This document shows, one piece after another, positions 26,932-35,493 of a DNA stretch of 64,000 nucleotides (position 1 is its first letter; every line of letters begins with the position of its first letter). The notes beneath the pieces were generated by a model that did no database searches, was not told the origin of the DNA, and saw only the letters and a list, made by a program, of their open reading frames with translations. This stretch comes from JAJECS01 sp965243625 (GTDB lineage: Bacteria > Chloroflexota > UBA11872): NCBI GenBank assembly GCA_965243625.1, contig CBDEVI010000002.1:434001-498000 (forward strand), written 5' to 3'. The position numbers were made by a program, and so were the translations under genes.

Positions 26932-27537
26932 CTATTCGATTTGATCCCAATTACACGGCAGCGACGGGACCGGCCATTCCGGGTCGGGACGCCACGTCTC
27001 CCAGCCGTCGGCGTACGGCGGGCGCTTCGCCTCCAGCCGGGCGATCGCGCGCTTGCCCTCCGCATAGAAGGCATCGGCCTGGGCCTGGGTGACGAGTCCC
27101 AGCGCAATCGCCCGTGTCAGCTCGTCTTCGTCCTTCCACCGCCAGCCGGCCGGGTCGGGCCCGACGACGATGTCCAGCACGTGGTCGGTGAAGTCGAAGC
27201 CGATGGGTGAGCGCTGATAGGCGCTCTCGAGGTTGATATACCAGCGATGAAACCGCTCGCCCTTCCACATGGCGTAGGTGGCGTGCGCGTCGACCGCGTA
27301 CTTGATGCGGACCAGGTCGTCCCGCCAGACGTCGTCGACGATCTCCCAGTCGCCAACCGGCAAGTGGTCCGACCGATAGGTGCTCTTATTCTTGATCGGC
27401 GTGCCGGCGGCCAGGTACAGGGCCGTGATTCGCTCGGTGTCCGCGATCACCGTCATTGGCATGGCGATTTGAATCTTCGCGCCCCACACGCTGCGCACGA
27501 CGATCTGATCGCCGAGCTGCCAACGCCGCAGGTTCAA
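26932..27537 (-). CDS. DUF402 domain protein
   Basis: About 201 residues if translation starts at TTG 27537 (MNLRRWQLGDQIVVR); longer readings run into the VOC gene and are shadows. HATYAMWKGERFHRWYINLE with FTDHVLDIVV is the DUF402 core, a barrel found in nucleotide or RNA phosphohydrolases. It is followed by a helical tail of about 70 residues with a Trp-rich end. It lies 23 bases after the VOC gene on the same strand. Function is predicted only at family level. Confidence 0.75.
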   Translation of the reverse strand: MNLRRWQLGDQIVVRSVWGAKIQIAMPMTVIADTERITALYLAAGTPIKNKSTYRSDHLPVGDWEIVDDVWRDDLVRIKYAVDAHATYAMWKGERFHRWYINLESAYQRSPIGFDFTDHVLDIVVGPDPAGWRWKDEDELTRAIALGLVTQAQADAFYAEGKRAIARLEAKRPPYADGWETWRPDPEWPVPSLPCNWDQIE

Positions 27538-27560
27538 GGAAGGCTCGCCCCGATCCGTGC

Positions 27561-27947
27561 CTATCCGATGGGCTGATGGAAGTACCAGCAGAGTCCGTCC
27601 GGCGCGACGACGAAGAACACCTGGAGTCTCTGCCCGTCGCGTTCGTCCACGCGCCAGTTCGCAGTGGCGACGCCGTTGGCCTCCAGCTCCTGCCGGGCGC
27701 GGTGGATGTCGCTGACCAGGATGGCTGCGCCGTCGACGCTGGCGTCGCCGCCGTTCACGGCGAAGCCGAGCCGCACGCCGTCTCGTTCCATGAACACGGT
27801 GGGAACGGGGCTGTCCCGGCGCTCCGCCTCGGCGAGGCCGAAGGCCCGGGCGTACCACTCCGAGGCCTGATCGAGGTCCGTGACGGGCAGCGCGAGCACG
27901 TCGTCCTGGAAGGGATAGGCCGCTTCGAACAGGGGGGCGTCACTCAT
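27561..27947 (-). CDS. VOC-family (glyoxalase-like) protein
   Basis: Predicted 128 residues from ATG 27947. Features are LALPVTDLDQASEWYARAFG, VFMERDGVRLGFAVNGGDAS and PDGLCWYFHQPIG, the two beta-alpha-beta-beta-beta halves of a vicinal-oxygen-chelate fold. The start codon overlaps the stop of the upstream membrane-protein gene, so translation is coupled. Substrate unknown; distinct from the VOC protein at 23319. Confidence 0.85.
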   Translation of the reverse strand: MSDAPLFEAAYPFQDDVLALPVTDLDQASEWYARAFGLAEAERRDSPVPTVFMERDGVRLGFAVNGGDASVDGAAILVSDIHRARQELEANGVATANWRVDERDGQRLQVFFVVAPDGLCWYFHQPIG

Positions 27948-28515
27948 CGGCGGATTCCCGCGGTTGAGGGTCCGCCTGCAATGCCGCAAACGCCCACAGC
28001 AGGAAGACCAGGGCCCGCAGCGGATTGAGCGCTTCCCAGAGAACGCCGTGGTTGACGAAGTAGGCGTTGATGAACACCACGGTTCCGAGCGCGGCGAAGA
28101 CCGCGGCGCCGATGCCGTCCCAAAAGCCGCCGCGACTCCAGAGGGCGACCACGGCCACGGTGGTGCATCCCAGGAATAGCGGGTTGATCATCTTCCAGAC
28201 GTTGCCGAAATGCGCGGAGGACAACGCTTCCGTGTAGGTGTTGAGAAAGACGATTACGGCCAGGACCGTCAGTACCAGGCTGCGGGTCCAGGTCACATTG
28301 CGGGTGCCGCGCCAGATCCACCAGACGCCCGGAATGCCCATAAGCAGCGCGCCGATCTGCCAGAGCCGCCAGGTCCAGTTGTCGGTGGAGGCGAGGCCCG
28401 GCCGGCTGAACATGCCGGTCTGGTCGCCCCAGGCAAACAGCGCGACGCCGAGAATGGCCGCGGCGACGAGCGCTTGGGCGGCGCCCAGATCACGATGTTT
28501 GAATAGGCTGGTCAT
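27940..28515 (-). CDS. Small polytopic membrane protein
   Basis: A 191-residue protein with about six hydrophobic helices (about residues 13-30, 50-66, 78-95, 112-126, 133-150 and 165-180). MINPLFLGCTTVAVVAL and the terminal DPQPRESADE tail are its only remarkable parts. No family is recognised. ATG 28515 is chosen over GTG 28518. It heads a three-gene unit with the VOC and DUF402 genes. Confidence 0.75.
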   Translation of the reverse strand: MTSLFKHRDLGAAQALVAAAILGVALFAWGDQTGMFSRPGLASTDNWTWRLWQIGALLMGIPGVWWIWRGTRNVTWTRSLVLTVLAVIVFLNTYTEALSSAHFGNVWKMINPLFLGCTTVAVVALWSRGGFWDGIGAAVFAALGTVVFINAYFVNHGVLWEALNPLRALVFLLWAFAALQADPQPRESADE

Positions 28516-28615
28516 CACGTGCCTCGCAATTCACGACTACGGTGTTTATGGTCCCACGCTTCACGCCGCGCGGGCCACCGGGTGGGCTCAACTCCGGAGT
28601 GATCGAGCGAATTGT

Positions 28616-28641
28616 GTAGGGGCGGGTTTCAAACCCGCCCG
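28616..28641. repeat. GGGGCGGGTTT palindromic repeat
   Basis: TAGGGGCGGGTTT pairs with AAACCCGCCC in the gap between divergent genes. Nearby 28553-28580 holds a weak half copy of the GTGGCCC family (CCCACGCTTCACG, CGGGCCACCGG). Confidence 0.75.
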
Positions 28642-28750
28642 GCGACGCATGCCCAACTCGCCGCGCGGATGACGATGGACGGTTTGGGCGTCTTGTCCAA
28701 GACTAAGGGCGGGCGGGCGCCCGGCCCGCCTACTGGCTAGGAACACTCAC

Positions 28751-30100
28751 ATGATGCGTCCGTTGCTCGAGCGACTGGAGGCGCGGACGTCGGCGGGCCG
28801 ACCCGTGACGGTGGCGCTGGCAGGCGCGGGACGATTTGGGACGAGCATCGCGGCGCAAATCGCGCAGATGGACGGCCTGCGGCTCGCGGCGGTGGCCGAT
28901 CCCAACGCGCCAAACGGCGCGGAGGCCCTGCGCGCCGCCGGCTGGGCGGACGACCAGTTGCAGCGGTGCGAGAGTCCGGTCGCCGCGCAGGCGGCCATTG
29001 AGGCGGGCCGCGCCGCGCTCGCGCCCGACGCCGACGCGTTGGCCTCCGCGCCCGTCGAGGTGTTCGTGGACGCCACCGGCATCCCGGAGGTGGCCGCCCG
29101 CAATGCCTGGGAGGCGCTGCGCCGGGGTCGCCATGTCGTCATGGTCACGGTCGAGGCCGACGTGAGCTGCGGCTGGGCCCTGGCGCGGGAGGCGCGGCGG
29201 CAGGGCGTGGTCTACACGCTTGCCGCCGGCGACCAGCCAATCGCCATCATGGAGCTGTTCGACTGGGCCGTCGCGCTGGGTCTGGAACCCGTGGCCGTGG
29301 GACGCGGCACGCGGCTCTACCCGCACGACCGCCACGGGGACGCGGACCAGGCCCTGGCGCGACTCGGCTACGACGCCGAGACGGCCAGCCGCCTCCGCCT
29401 GAACGCGCAGATGTACAACTCGTTCCGCGACGGCACCAAGTCGCAAATCGAGATGTGCGCCGTGTCCAACATGACGGGCCTGCCGCCGGATCGTCGCGGC
29501 ATGCACGAGCCGTCGGCCGGCTTGAACGAGCTGGCCGACCTGTTCGCGCCGCGCGAGGCCGGCGGTCTGCTGCACCGGACCGGCGTGGTCGACCTGGCAA
29601 ACGCCGTGGCGTCCGACGGGACGTCCGAGATTCCAGAGCACATCGCCACCGGCGTGTGGGCCGTGGTCACCTGCGACGACGAGCGCGTGCGCGAGGACAT
29701 GCGCATTCACGGTACGCGCGTCTCAGGCGACGGCGATCGCACGCTGCTCTTTCGGGAGTACCACCTCTGCGGCGTGGAGACGCCGCTGAGCATCGCGCAG
29801 GCGCCGCTGCTGGGCGCGGCGTCGGGCGCGCCGCGCGAGACGCCGACTTCCGAGGTGCTGGCATATGCCAAGCGCGACCTCCAACCGGGCGACACGCTGG
29901 ACGGCTCGGGCGGGCAGCTGGTCTACGGCCTGATCGACCGGGCGGACGCGGTGAGCGCCGACGGCGTGCTGCCGCTGGGACTCGCCTACGGGGCCGCCGT
30001 TCGCGAGCTCGTGGCCGCGGATCAGCCGATCCCGGTGGATGCGGTGCGCGTGGTCCAGGACTCATTCGTGGCGCGGCTGCGCGAGGAGGCCCGGGCATAG
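28751..30100 (+). CDS. COG4091-like NAD(P) oxidoreductase with C-terminal SAF domain
   Basis: A 449-residue protein. The Rossmann motif is VALAGAGRFGTSIAAQI near the N-terminus, followed by YTLAAGDQPIAIMELFDWA and NMTGLPPDRRGMHEPS. The last 90 residues (YAKRDLQPGDTLDGSGGQ) resemble a SAF domain. This arrangement is that of predicted homoserine-dehydrogenase-like proteins of COG4091; the substrate is unknown. Its final codons and TAG stop lie in DNA shared, on the other strand, with the broken end of the membrane-protein array. The two genes converge and overlap by 79 bases. Confidence 0.75.
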   Translation: MMRPLLERLEARTSAGRPVTVALAGAGRFGTSIAAQIAQMDGLRLAAVADPNAPNGAEALRAAGWADDQLQRCESPVAAQAAIEAGRAALAPDADALASAPVEVFVDATGIPEVAARNAWEALRRGRHVVMVTVEADVSCGWALAREARRQGVVYTLAAGDQPIAIMELFDWAVALGLEPVAVGRGTRLYPHDRHGDADQALARLGYDAETASRLRLNAQMYNSFRDGTKSQIEMCAVSNMTGLPPDRRGMHEPSAGLNELADLFAPREAGGLLHRTGVVDLANAVASDGTSEIPEHIATGVWAVVTCDDERVREDMRIHGTRVSGDGDRTLLFREYHLCGVETPLSIAQAPLLGAASGAPRETPTSEVLAYAKRDLQPGDTLDGSGGQLVYGLIDRADAVSADGVLPLGLAYGAAVRELVAADQPIPVDAVRVVQDSFVARLREEARA

Positions 30101-32376
30101 GCCGCGATCTCGTCGTTGCGCCAGATTTGAATCCACGTCTGGGTAGATGCCGGCGACGGCTCGACCGACGCCGGCAGGACCACCAAGTCGGGCGCCTGGT
30201 CGCCCGGCGGCTCCACCGTCCACGGCGTGGGCGCCTGCAGGTGCACCGGCTGCGTGTCCACGGCGCCGGTCAGGCGCGTGTGGGAAAGCACCGAGGCGAC
30301 GCGCAGCCCGTCCAGCCAGCCGAGCTCCGGGGCGAGATGCACGATCGTCGTCGACGGCGCCGCGCGCAGCGCTTCGAATGACTCGGGATGCGGCGCGACA
30401 TCGAGCTCTCGGAACGCTTGCCTGACGCGGTAGATCGCTTCGGCGCCATCTCGCGCCAGGGGCTCGAACAGGCTCGGATCGGCCAACCAGCCCTGCGCCC
30501 GCGGCGGCAGGGCGGCCGCCCAGCCATCCGTGGCGTGGACGTACTCGATTCCCAACCTGCGGATGGCGCTGGGCTCCAGGTAGCCGACGGCGTCCAAGTA
30601 CTCGGGGCCGGTGAAATAGATCAGGTGGCGCAGATCGGCAAAGCCCGCGCTGCTGGGTCTGCCGGTGGCCAGGGACGCGGCCCAATACGGCCACTCGGGT
30701 GTGAGCACGCGCGAGTCCAACGGCGTGTGGTCGCGGATGTAGCTCGCCAGCCGGTCCGACATCGCCGGCATCTCAAACCGCCGCGGAAACGCCGCCGAAC
30801 TCTGGTTGCGCAATTCCTCCGCCGCCCATCCGGCATTGGACAGCTGCACACCGCTTCCAACCGCCGCGGCGAGACTGCGCACCGGCCCCGCAATGGTCGG
30901 CCAGACGACGAGGGCGACGATGAGGAGCGGGGCGGCAAGTCGCCATCGCGCTGACTCCAGGCTCGAAAGCCGGGCGGCCAGGGCGAGCAGCAGGGCTATG
31001 AGGGCCAGATTGCGGGCGTGCCCCGCCAAGCGGCTCACCACCCAAGGCGCGGGCGAATAGCTGAGAACCAGCCAGGCCGCCAGCAACACGGCGGCGCCCG
31101 CGGCCAGCGCCAGCACCAGCCGATCGCGCCGCGCCAGCATCAGGGCGATGCCCGCCACGATCACTGGGCCAACGCCCAGCACGCCGAAACCGCCCGGACG
31201 CGCGTCGAACGCGCCGAACGCCCGCCAGCGCGTTCCATTGAGGTCCCACGACAACCCAAGGCCGGCGGCAGGTCCACCGTCGAGGATCCCGGTGAAGGCG
31301 CCCCCGCCGAAAAGCATCAGCGCCACCGCAACCCCGAGCCCAGCGCCCAGTCGCAGCACGGCGCCGCCCTCGGGCCGCTCTCGCACGACGTGGACTGCCG
31401 CCAGAGCCGCCCACAGGACAACCACCACCGGCGCCAGCGAGGTCACGAGAATGCCGAGGAAGCCGACGATCGCCCCGAGCGTCAGCACGCCGGGCCACGT
31501 CGAGCGTGCAGGTCGGGCCGCGTGCTCCAGCACCACGAACGTGAGCGCGTACCCGAGAGTGAATGCCGGTGTCCAGATGTCGTGCAGCGCCGCCGGTTCC
31601 GACGGCCACGACGGCCCGAGCAATGGCCAGGCAACCTCGGCAAGGGCTCCCCCGACGTCGGCCGCCGGGAGTCCGGTGGGCCAGGGAACCTTGAGCACGC
31701 CGCCGCCCAGGTCGGTCCAGGTCCAGGCGCCGGCGGTGAGCAGCAGCGGGGCAACCACCAGCGCGGCTGGCCACGCCCCACGCGCCAACAGCCCCGTCGC
31801 CACCACCAAGGCGAAGGCCGTCCAGGCGTAGGCGCCCAGCAGCTCCTGCACGAACGCCAGGTCCGGCCCGATCGGCGGCGCGAGCAGGCCGACCAGCAAA
31901 TCGACGGCGTGGTGGTAGCGCACCGGGCTGCCTGGATTCCAGGGCGTCTCCGGCGGAAACCCTCCCGCGCGGATCCATGCCGACAACCCCAGGTGCAGCG
32001 TGGGGTCCGGGCTCTCGAGCAACTGCCGCCCGGCGAGCGTCAGCCACAACAGGGCCAGGACGGCAACGGCGAAGCCCGCCGCCACGTGTGGGCGAGGCCG
32101 GATCGGATGGGGCGCGCGCCACGCAAGGATCGCACCCAGGACCAGCGTGACGCTCCATCCGACGGCCGCCCCGGCGAGCCCCGGCACGACGTAGAGCACG
32201 AAGTTCGTAATCAATCCCCAAAGCGCGAGACCGACCACCAGCCCCTGCGCCAATGCCGCCCGCTCATCGGCCTGCCGCAGGCCCACGCGGACGACCACAG
32301 AGCCGACCGCGGCCAGCGCCGCGAGCTCCGCCGCCAGGAGCAGCAGCCCTGGGACGACGGCCGGATCAACGATCAT
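30022..32376 (-). pseudogene. Array copy 1: C-terminally truncated GT-C-like membrane protein
   Basis: Ninth and last member of the array in transcription order. The first 760 residues align with its siblings (Asp124, His128, PPE at 141-143, RYHHA instead of RYHHG), but homology stops at IWRNDEIAAYA, about residue 761. About 23 unrelated residues follow, read antisense through the SAF-domain gene, ending at 30022. The WTGQDW domain of about 165 residues is missing, so the product may be inactive or only anchored. It uses an ATG start with GGTGGGGAA upstream, better than most copies. Confidence 0.8.
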
Positions 32377-32510
32377 TTCCCCACCCTTGCCGGATGCGTC
32401 GGCGCCTGCGGCCGTTCACATGGTGCTACGCGATTCCGCTGGCGGCAGACGGGCCCACCGCATGGACGCCGCGCGCCGCCGATTCGGCGCACACACGGCC
32501 TGGCCGAGCG

Positions 32511-35363
32511 CTACGGCAGCGATTCGCCGCGGACGTTTTCGTGCACCGAGTAGGTGACCTGGCCGTCCTCGGAGATGTCGATCCGCATCACCGGAATGAA
32601 GGCGGCCTCCCGCCAGCGGTTTGGCTGCCATTCGTGCTGCAGGCGGAGCGCCAAAACCCAGGTTCCCGCGCCCAAGCCGCCCTCCGAGGCGTCGAGCTGC
32701 GTCAGGGTTCCGCGGTCGTTCCGCGCGGCCAGGGTGGCCGCCGGCACATCGAATTCGTAGGAGTGCCTGCTGCTGGCCGAATTCGACGAGATCAGCCCGG
32801 CAAACCACTTGGCGATCGCCGGTCCGCGGCTGCGGTCGAGAATGTCGGTGGGAAGCTCCCACGGCCAGGTGTCCACCCGCACCACCACCCAGTCCTGCCC
32901 GGTCCACCGCTCCGGCGCCTGGTTGTCGAACGCGGCGGTAAAGGCAATGCGCCCATCGGCAAGGTGGGTGTCGGCAATCGCGACGGTTACCGGCGGCGAC
33001 TCGAGGGCCACGCGCGGCGGCGTGATCGGTGCAACGGCCCCGTCGGGCGCGTAGACGGCGACCGCCTCGTTCCGCCAGATGGGCTGCCGGGCGCTGGGGG
33101 GAAAGGCCCACGTCCACGGCTCGACGGACGCCGGGAGGACGATGAGATCTGGAACGCCGTCGCCGGGCGGCTCCACCGTCCAGGGCACGGGCGTACGCGC
33201 GTGCAGCCGCAGTGTGTTGATGGCGCCCACGAGTTGGGCGTGCGGCAACACCGACGCGACGCGAAGCCGGTCCAGCCAGTTGGCCTGCGGTGTGAGGTAG
33301 ACCGACGTCGACGGCGGCACCGACCGCAGCGCTTCAAACGACTCGGGATCCGGCGCCACGTCGAGCTCGAGGAATGCCGGCTGAATGCGATAGAACGCCT
33401 CCTCGCCGTCGCGGTAGAGAAGCTCGAACAGGCTCGGGTCGGCCAGCCACTCCCGGGCCCGAGCCGGCAGCACGTCCACCCAGGAATCGGTGGCGTGAAC
33501 GTATTCGAGGCCCAGGCGCCGGATGGCGGCCGGCTCCAAGTAGTGGCGGGCGTCCCAATACTCCGGGCCCGGGTGGTAGATCAGGTAAATCACATCGGCG
33601 AAGCCCGCGTTGTTTGGCCGGCCGGTGCCGAGGAACACGTTCCAATAGGGCCACTCGGTGGCGAGCACGCGGGCATCCACAGCCGTGTGGTCCCGGATGT
33701 AGTCGGCCGCCGGTCCCGTCAGGGCCCGAAGTTGAAACCGGCGCATGGGCACGTCCACGCCCTGATCGCGCAGCTCCGTCTGCACCCACCGGGCGTTGGC
33801 CAGTTGCACGCCATTGCCGATCGCCAAACCCAGACTGCGGGCGGGCGCGACGACCGTGGGCCAGGTGATCAGGGCAACCAGCACCGCGCCGGCGGCGTAG
33901 CGCCAGCGTCCGGGTGGGAGGCTGAAGAGGCTCGAACTCATCGCGAGCATCAGCGCCAGGAGCGCCAGGTTGCGGGCATGTCCCGCGATGCGGTTGGTAT
34001 CCCAAGGCGCCGGCGGATAGGTGAGCGCCAGCCAGAGCAGCACCAGCAGTCCGGCGCACGCCGCCAGCGTCACCACCAGCCGGTCGCGCCGCGCCAACGC
34101 CACCGCCGCGCCAGCAAGCGCCACCGGCCCCAAGCCCAGCAGGCCCAGGCCGCCGGGACGCGCGTCGAACGAGCCCAGCGCTTGCCAGTGCACCGAATCA
34201 AGGCTCTCCGCCAGCGTCAGGCCGGCCTGTGGCGATCCGTCCAGGACACCCGTAAAGGCGCCGCCGCCGCCGAGCAGCAGCAGTCCACCCAGCACCGGAC
34301 CGGCGCTCAGTCGGAGTGCCGCCGGCGCCGGCGGCTCGGTCCGGCGAGCGCGCAGGAAGTGCATCACGGCCAGTCCGGCCCACGCGATCACGACCACCGG
34401 AACGAGCGTGGTCGAAAGGACACCCAGGAAGCCGACCAATCCCGCGAGCGTCAGCGTCTCTCCCCAGGACCAGCGCTCATGACGCGCCGCGAAGCTCAGC
34501 ACCACAAACGCCAGGGCGTATCCCAGCGGGAATCCGGGCTTCCAAATGTCCGGCAGTACTTGTAAGAAGTTCGCGCTCGCCGACAACTCGACGTGCGGCC
34601 AATAGACGTCGGTCAACGAGGCCCGAAGGCCGGCCTCGGGCAGTCCGGCCGGCAGGGGCACCTGCAGCACCCCGGCGCCGACGTTGCTGAAGGTCCAGAG
34701 TCCGCTGCTGAGCATCAGCGGGGCGGTGACGATCACGCCGACGAGCGATGCCCGCTGCAGCAGCGCGGTGGTCACGATCAGGACCAGGGTCGTCCAGGCA
34801 TAGGCGCCGAGCAGTTCGGAGACGAACGCGAGGTCCGGTCCGAACGGCGGCGCCAGCAAACCCACGAGGAGATCGGTGCCGTGGTGATAGCGGATGAGCG
34901 TGCCCGAGTGCCACGGCAACTCCGGCGGGAATCCGCCCGCGCGGATCGTGGCGGCCAGCCCGAGATGGATGGGCGGGTCGGGAATCAGCATCAGCTGGCG
35001 GCTGGCGAGCGCCGCCCACATGAGCGCCAGGACCGCCACGGCGAAGCCCGCGGCCACCCGCGGCCGCGGACGTATGGCGTGAGGCGCCCGCCACGCCAGG
35101 GCTGCGCCCAGGGCGAGCGTGACGCTCCAGCCGACGGCCGCCCCGGCGAGCCCCGGAACGACGTAGAGCACGAAATTGGTGAACACGCCCCAGAGGGCGA
35201 GCCCAACGGCTAGACCCTGAGCCAACGCCACCCGGTCGTCTGCCTGTCGCAGCACCACCCGCGCCACCACGAATCCGACGGCCGCCAACGCGGTCAGCTC
35301 GGCCGCCAGTAGCAGCAGACCCGGAATGGCCGCCGGATCGACGGTCAAGCGGGCCGCCCCCAC
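32511..35363 (-). CDS. Array copy 2: GT-C-like membrane protein
   Basis: 950 residues from a TTG start. It keeps the Asp124-x3-His128 pair (PDPPIHLG), PPELPW and RYHHGTDLLVGLL. Middle and C-terminal parts are close to copy 3: both have RDQG, MRRFQLRA or LRRFQLRA, and ATEWPYWNVFLGTGRPNNAG, and neither has the RSPWAIPTE segment seen in copies 7-9. The C-terminal domain (PERWTGQDWVVV, then QPNRWREAAFIPV) is complete. About 13 membrane helices precede residue 505. Copies 2 and 3 look like the most recent duplication. Confidence 0.85.
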   Translation of the reverse strand: MGAARLTVDPAAIPGLLLLAAELTALAAVGFVVARVVLRQADDRVALAQGLAVGLALWGVFTNFVLYVVPGLAGAAVGWSVTLALGAALAWRAPHAIRPRPRVAAGFAVAVLALMWAALASRQLMLIPDPPIHLGLAATIRAGGFPPELPWHSGTLIRYHHGTDLLVGLLAPPFGPDLAFVSELLGAYAWTTLVLIVTTALLQRASLVGVIVTAPLMLSSGLWTFSNVGAGVLQVPLPAGLPEAGLRASLTDVYWPHVELSASANFLQVLPDIWKPGFPLGYALAFVVLSFAARHERWSWGETLTLAGLVGFLGVLSTTLVPVVVIAWAGLAVMHFLRARRTEPPAPAALRLSAGPVLGGLLLLGGGGAFTGVLDGSPQAGLTLAESLDSVHWQALGSFDARPGGLGLLGLGPVALAGAAVALARRDRLVVTLAACAGLLVLLWLALTYPPAPWDTNRIAGHARNLALLALMLAMSSSLFSLPPGRWRYAAGAVLVALITWPTVVAPARSLGLAIGNGVQLANARWVQTELRDQGVDVPMRRFQLRALTGPAADYIRDHTAVDARVLATEWPYWNVFLGTGRPNNAGFADVIYLIYHPGPEYWDARHYLEPAAIRRLGLEYVHATDSWVDVLPARAREWLADPSLFELLYRDGEEAFYRIQPAFLELDVAPDPESFEALRSVPPSTSVYLTPQANWLDRLRVASVLPHAQLVGAINTLRLHARTPVPWTVEPPGDGVPDLIVLPASVEPWTWAFPPSARQPIWRNEAVAVYAPDGAVAPITPPRVALESPPVTVAIADTHLADGRIAFTAAFDNQAPERWTGQDWVVVRVDTWPWELPTDILDRSRGPAIAKWFAGLISSNSASSRHSYEFDVPAATLAARNDRGTLTQLDASEGGLGAGTWVLALRLQHEWQPNRWREAAFIPVMRIDISEDGQVTYSVHENVRGESLP

Positions 35364-35473
35364 GTCGAAGCCATCGGCGACTCGCGAGCCGCAGCCTTAC
35401 CAAGGCCGAGGCTGGGGGAAGCCTCCGGCGACGGCACGCTGCCGGAGCCATGTTCGTCCAGACAAGGCATTGC

Positions 35474-35493
35474 GCCCATCTTGCCCGACCTGG
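35474..35493. repeat. 3'-flank repeat after array copy 3
   Basis: GCCCATCTTGCCCGACCTGG abuts the stop of copy 3; the same 20 bases with one change abut the stop of copy 4 at 38511-38530. The match shows that this duplication carried 3' flanking DNA as well as the gene. Confidence 0.7.
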
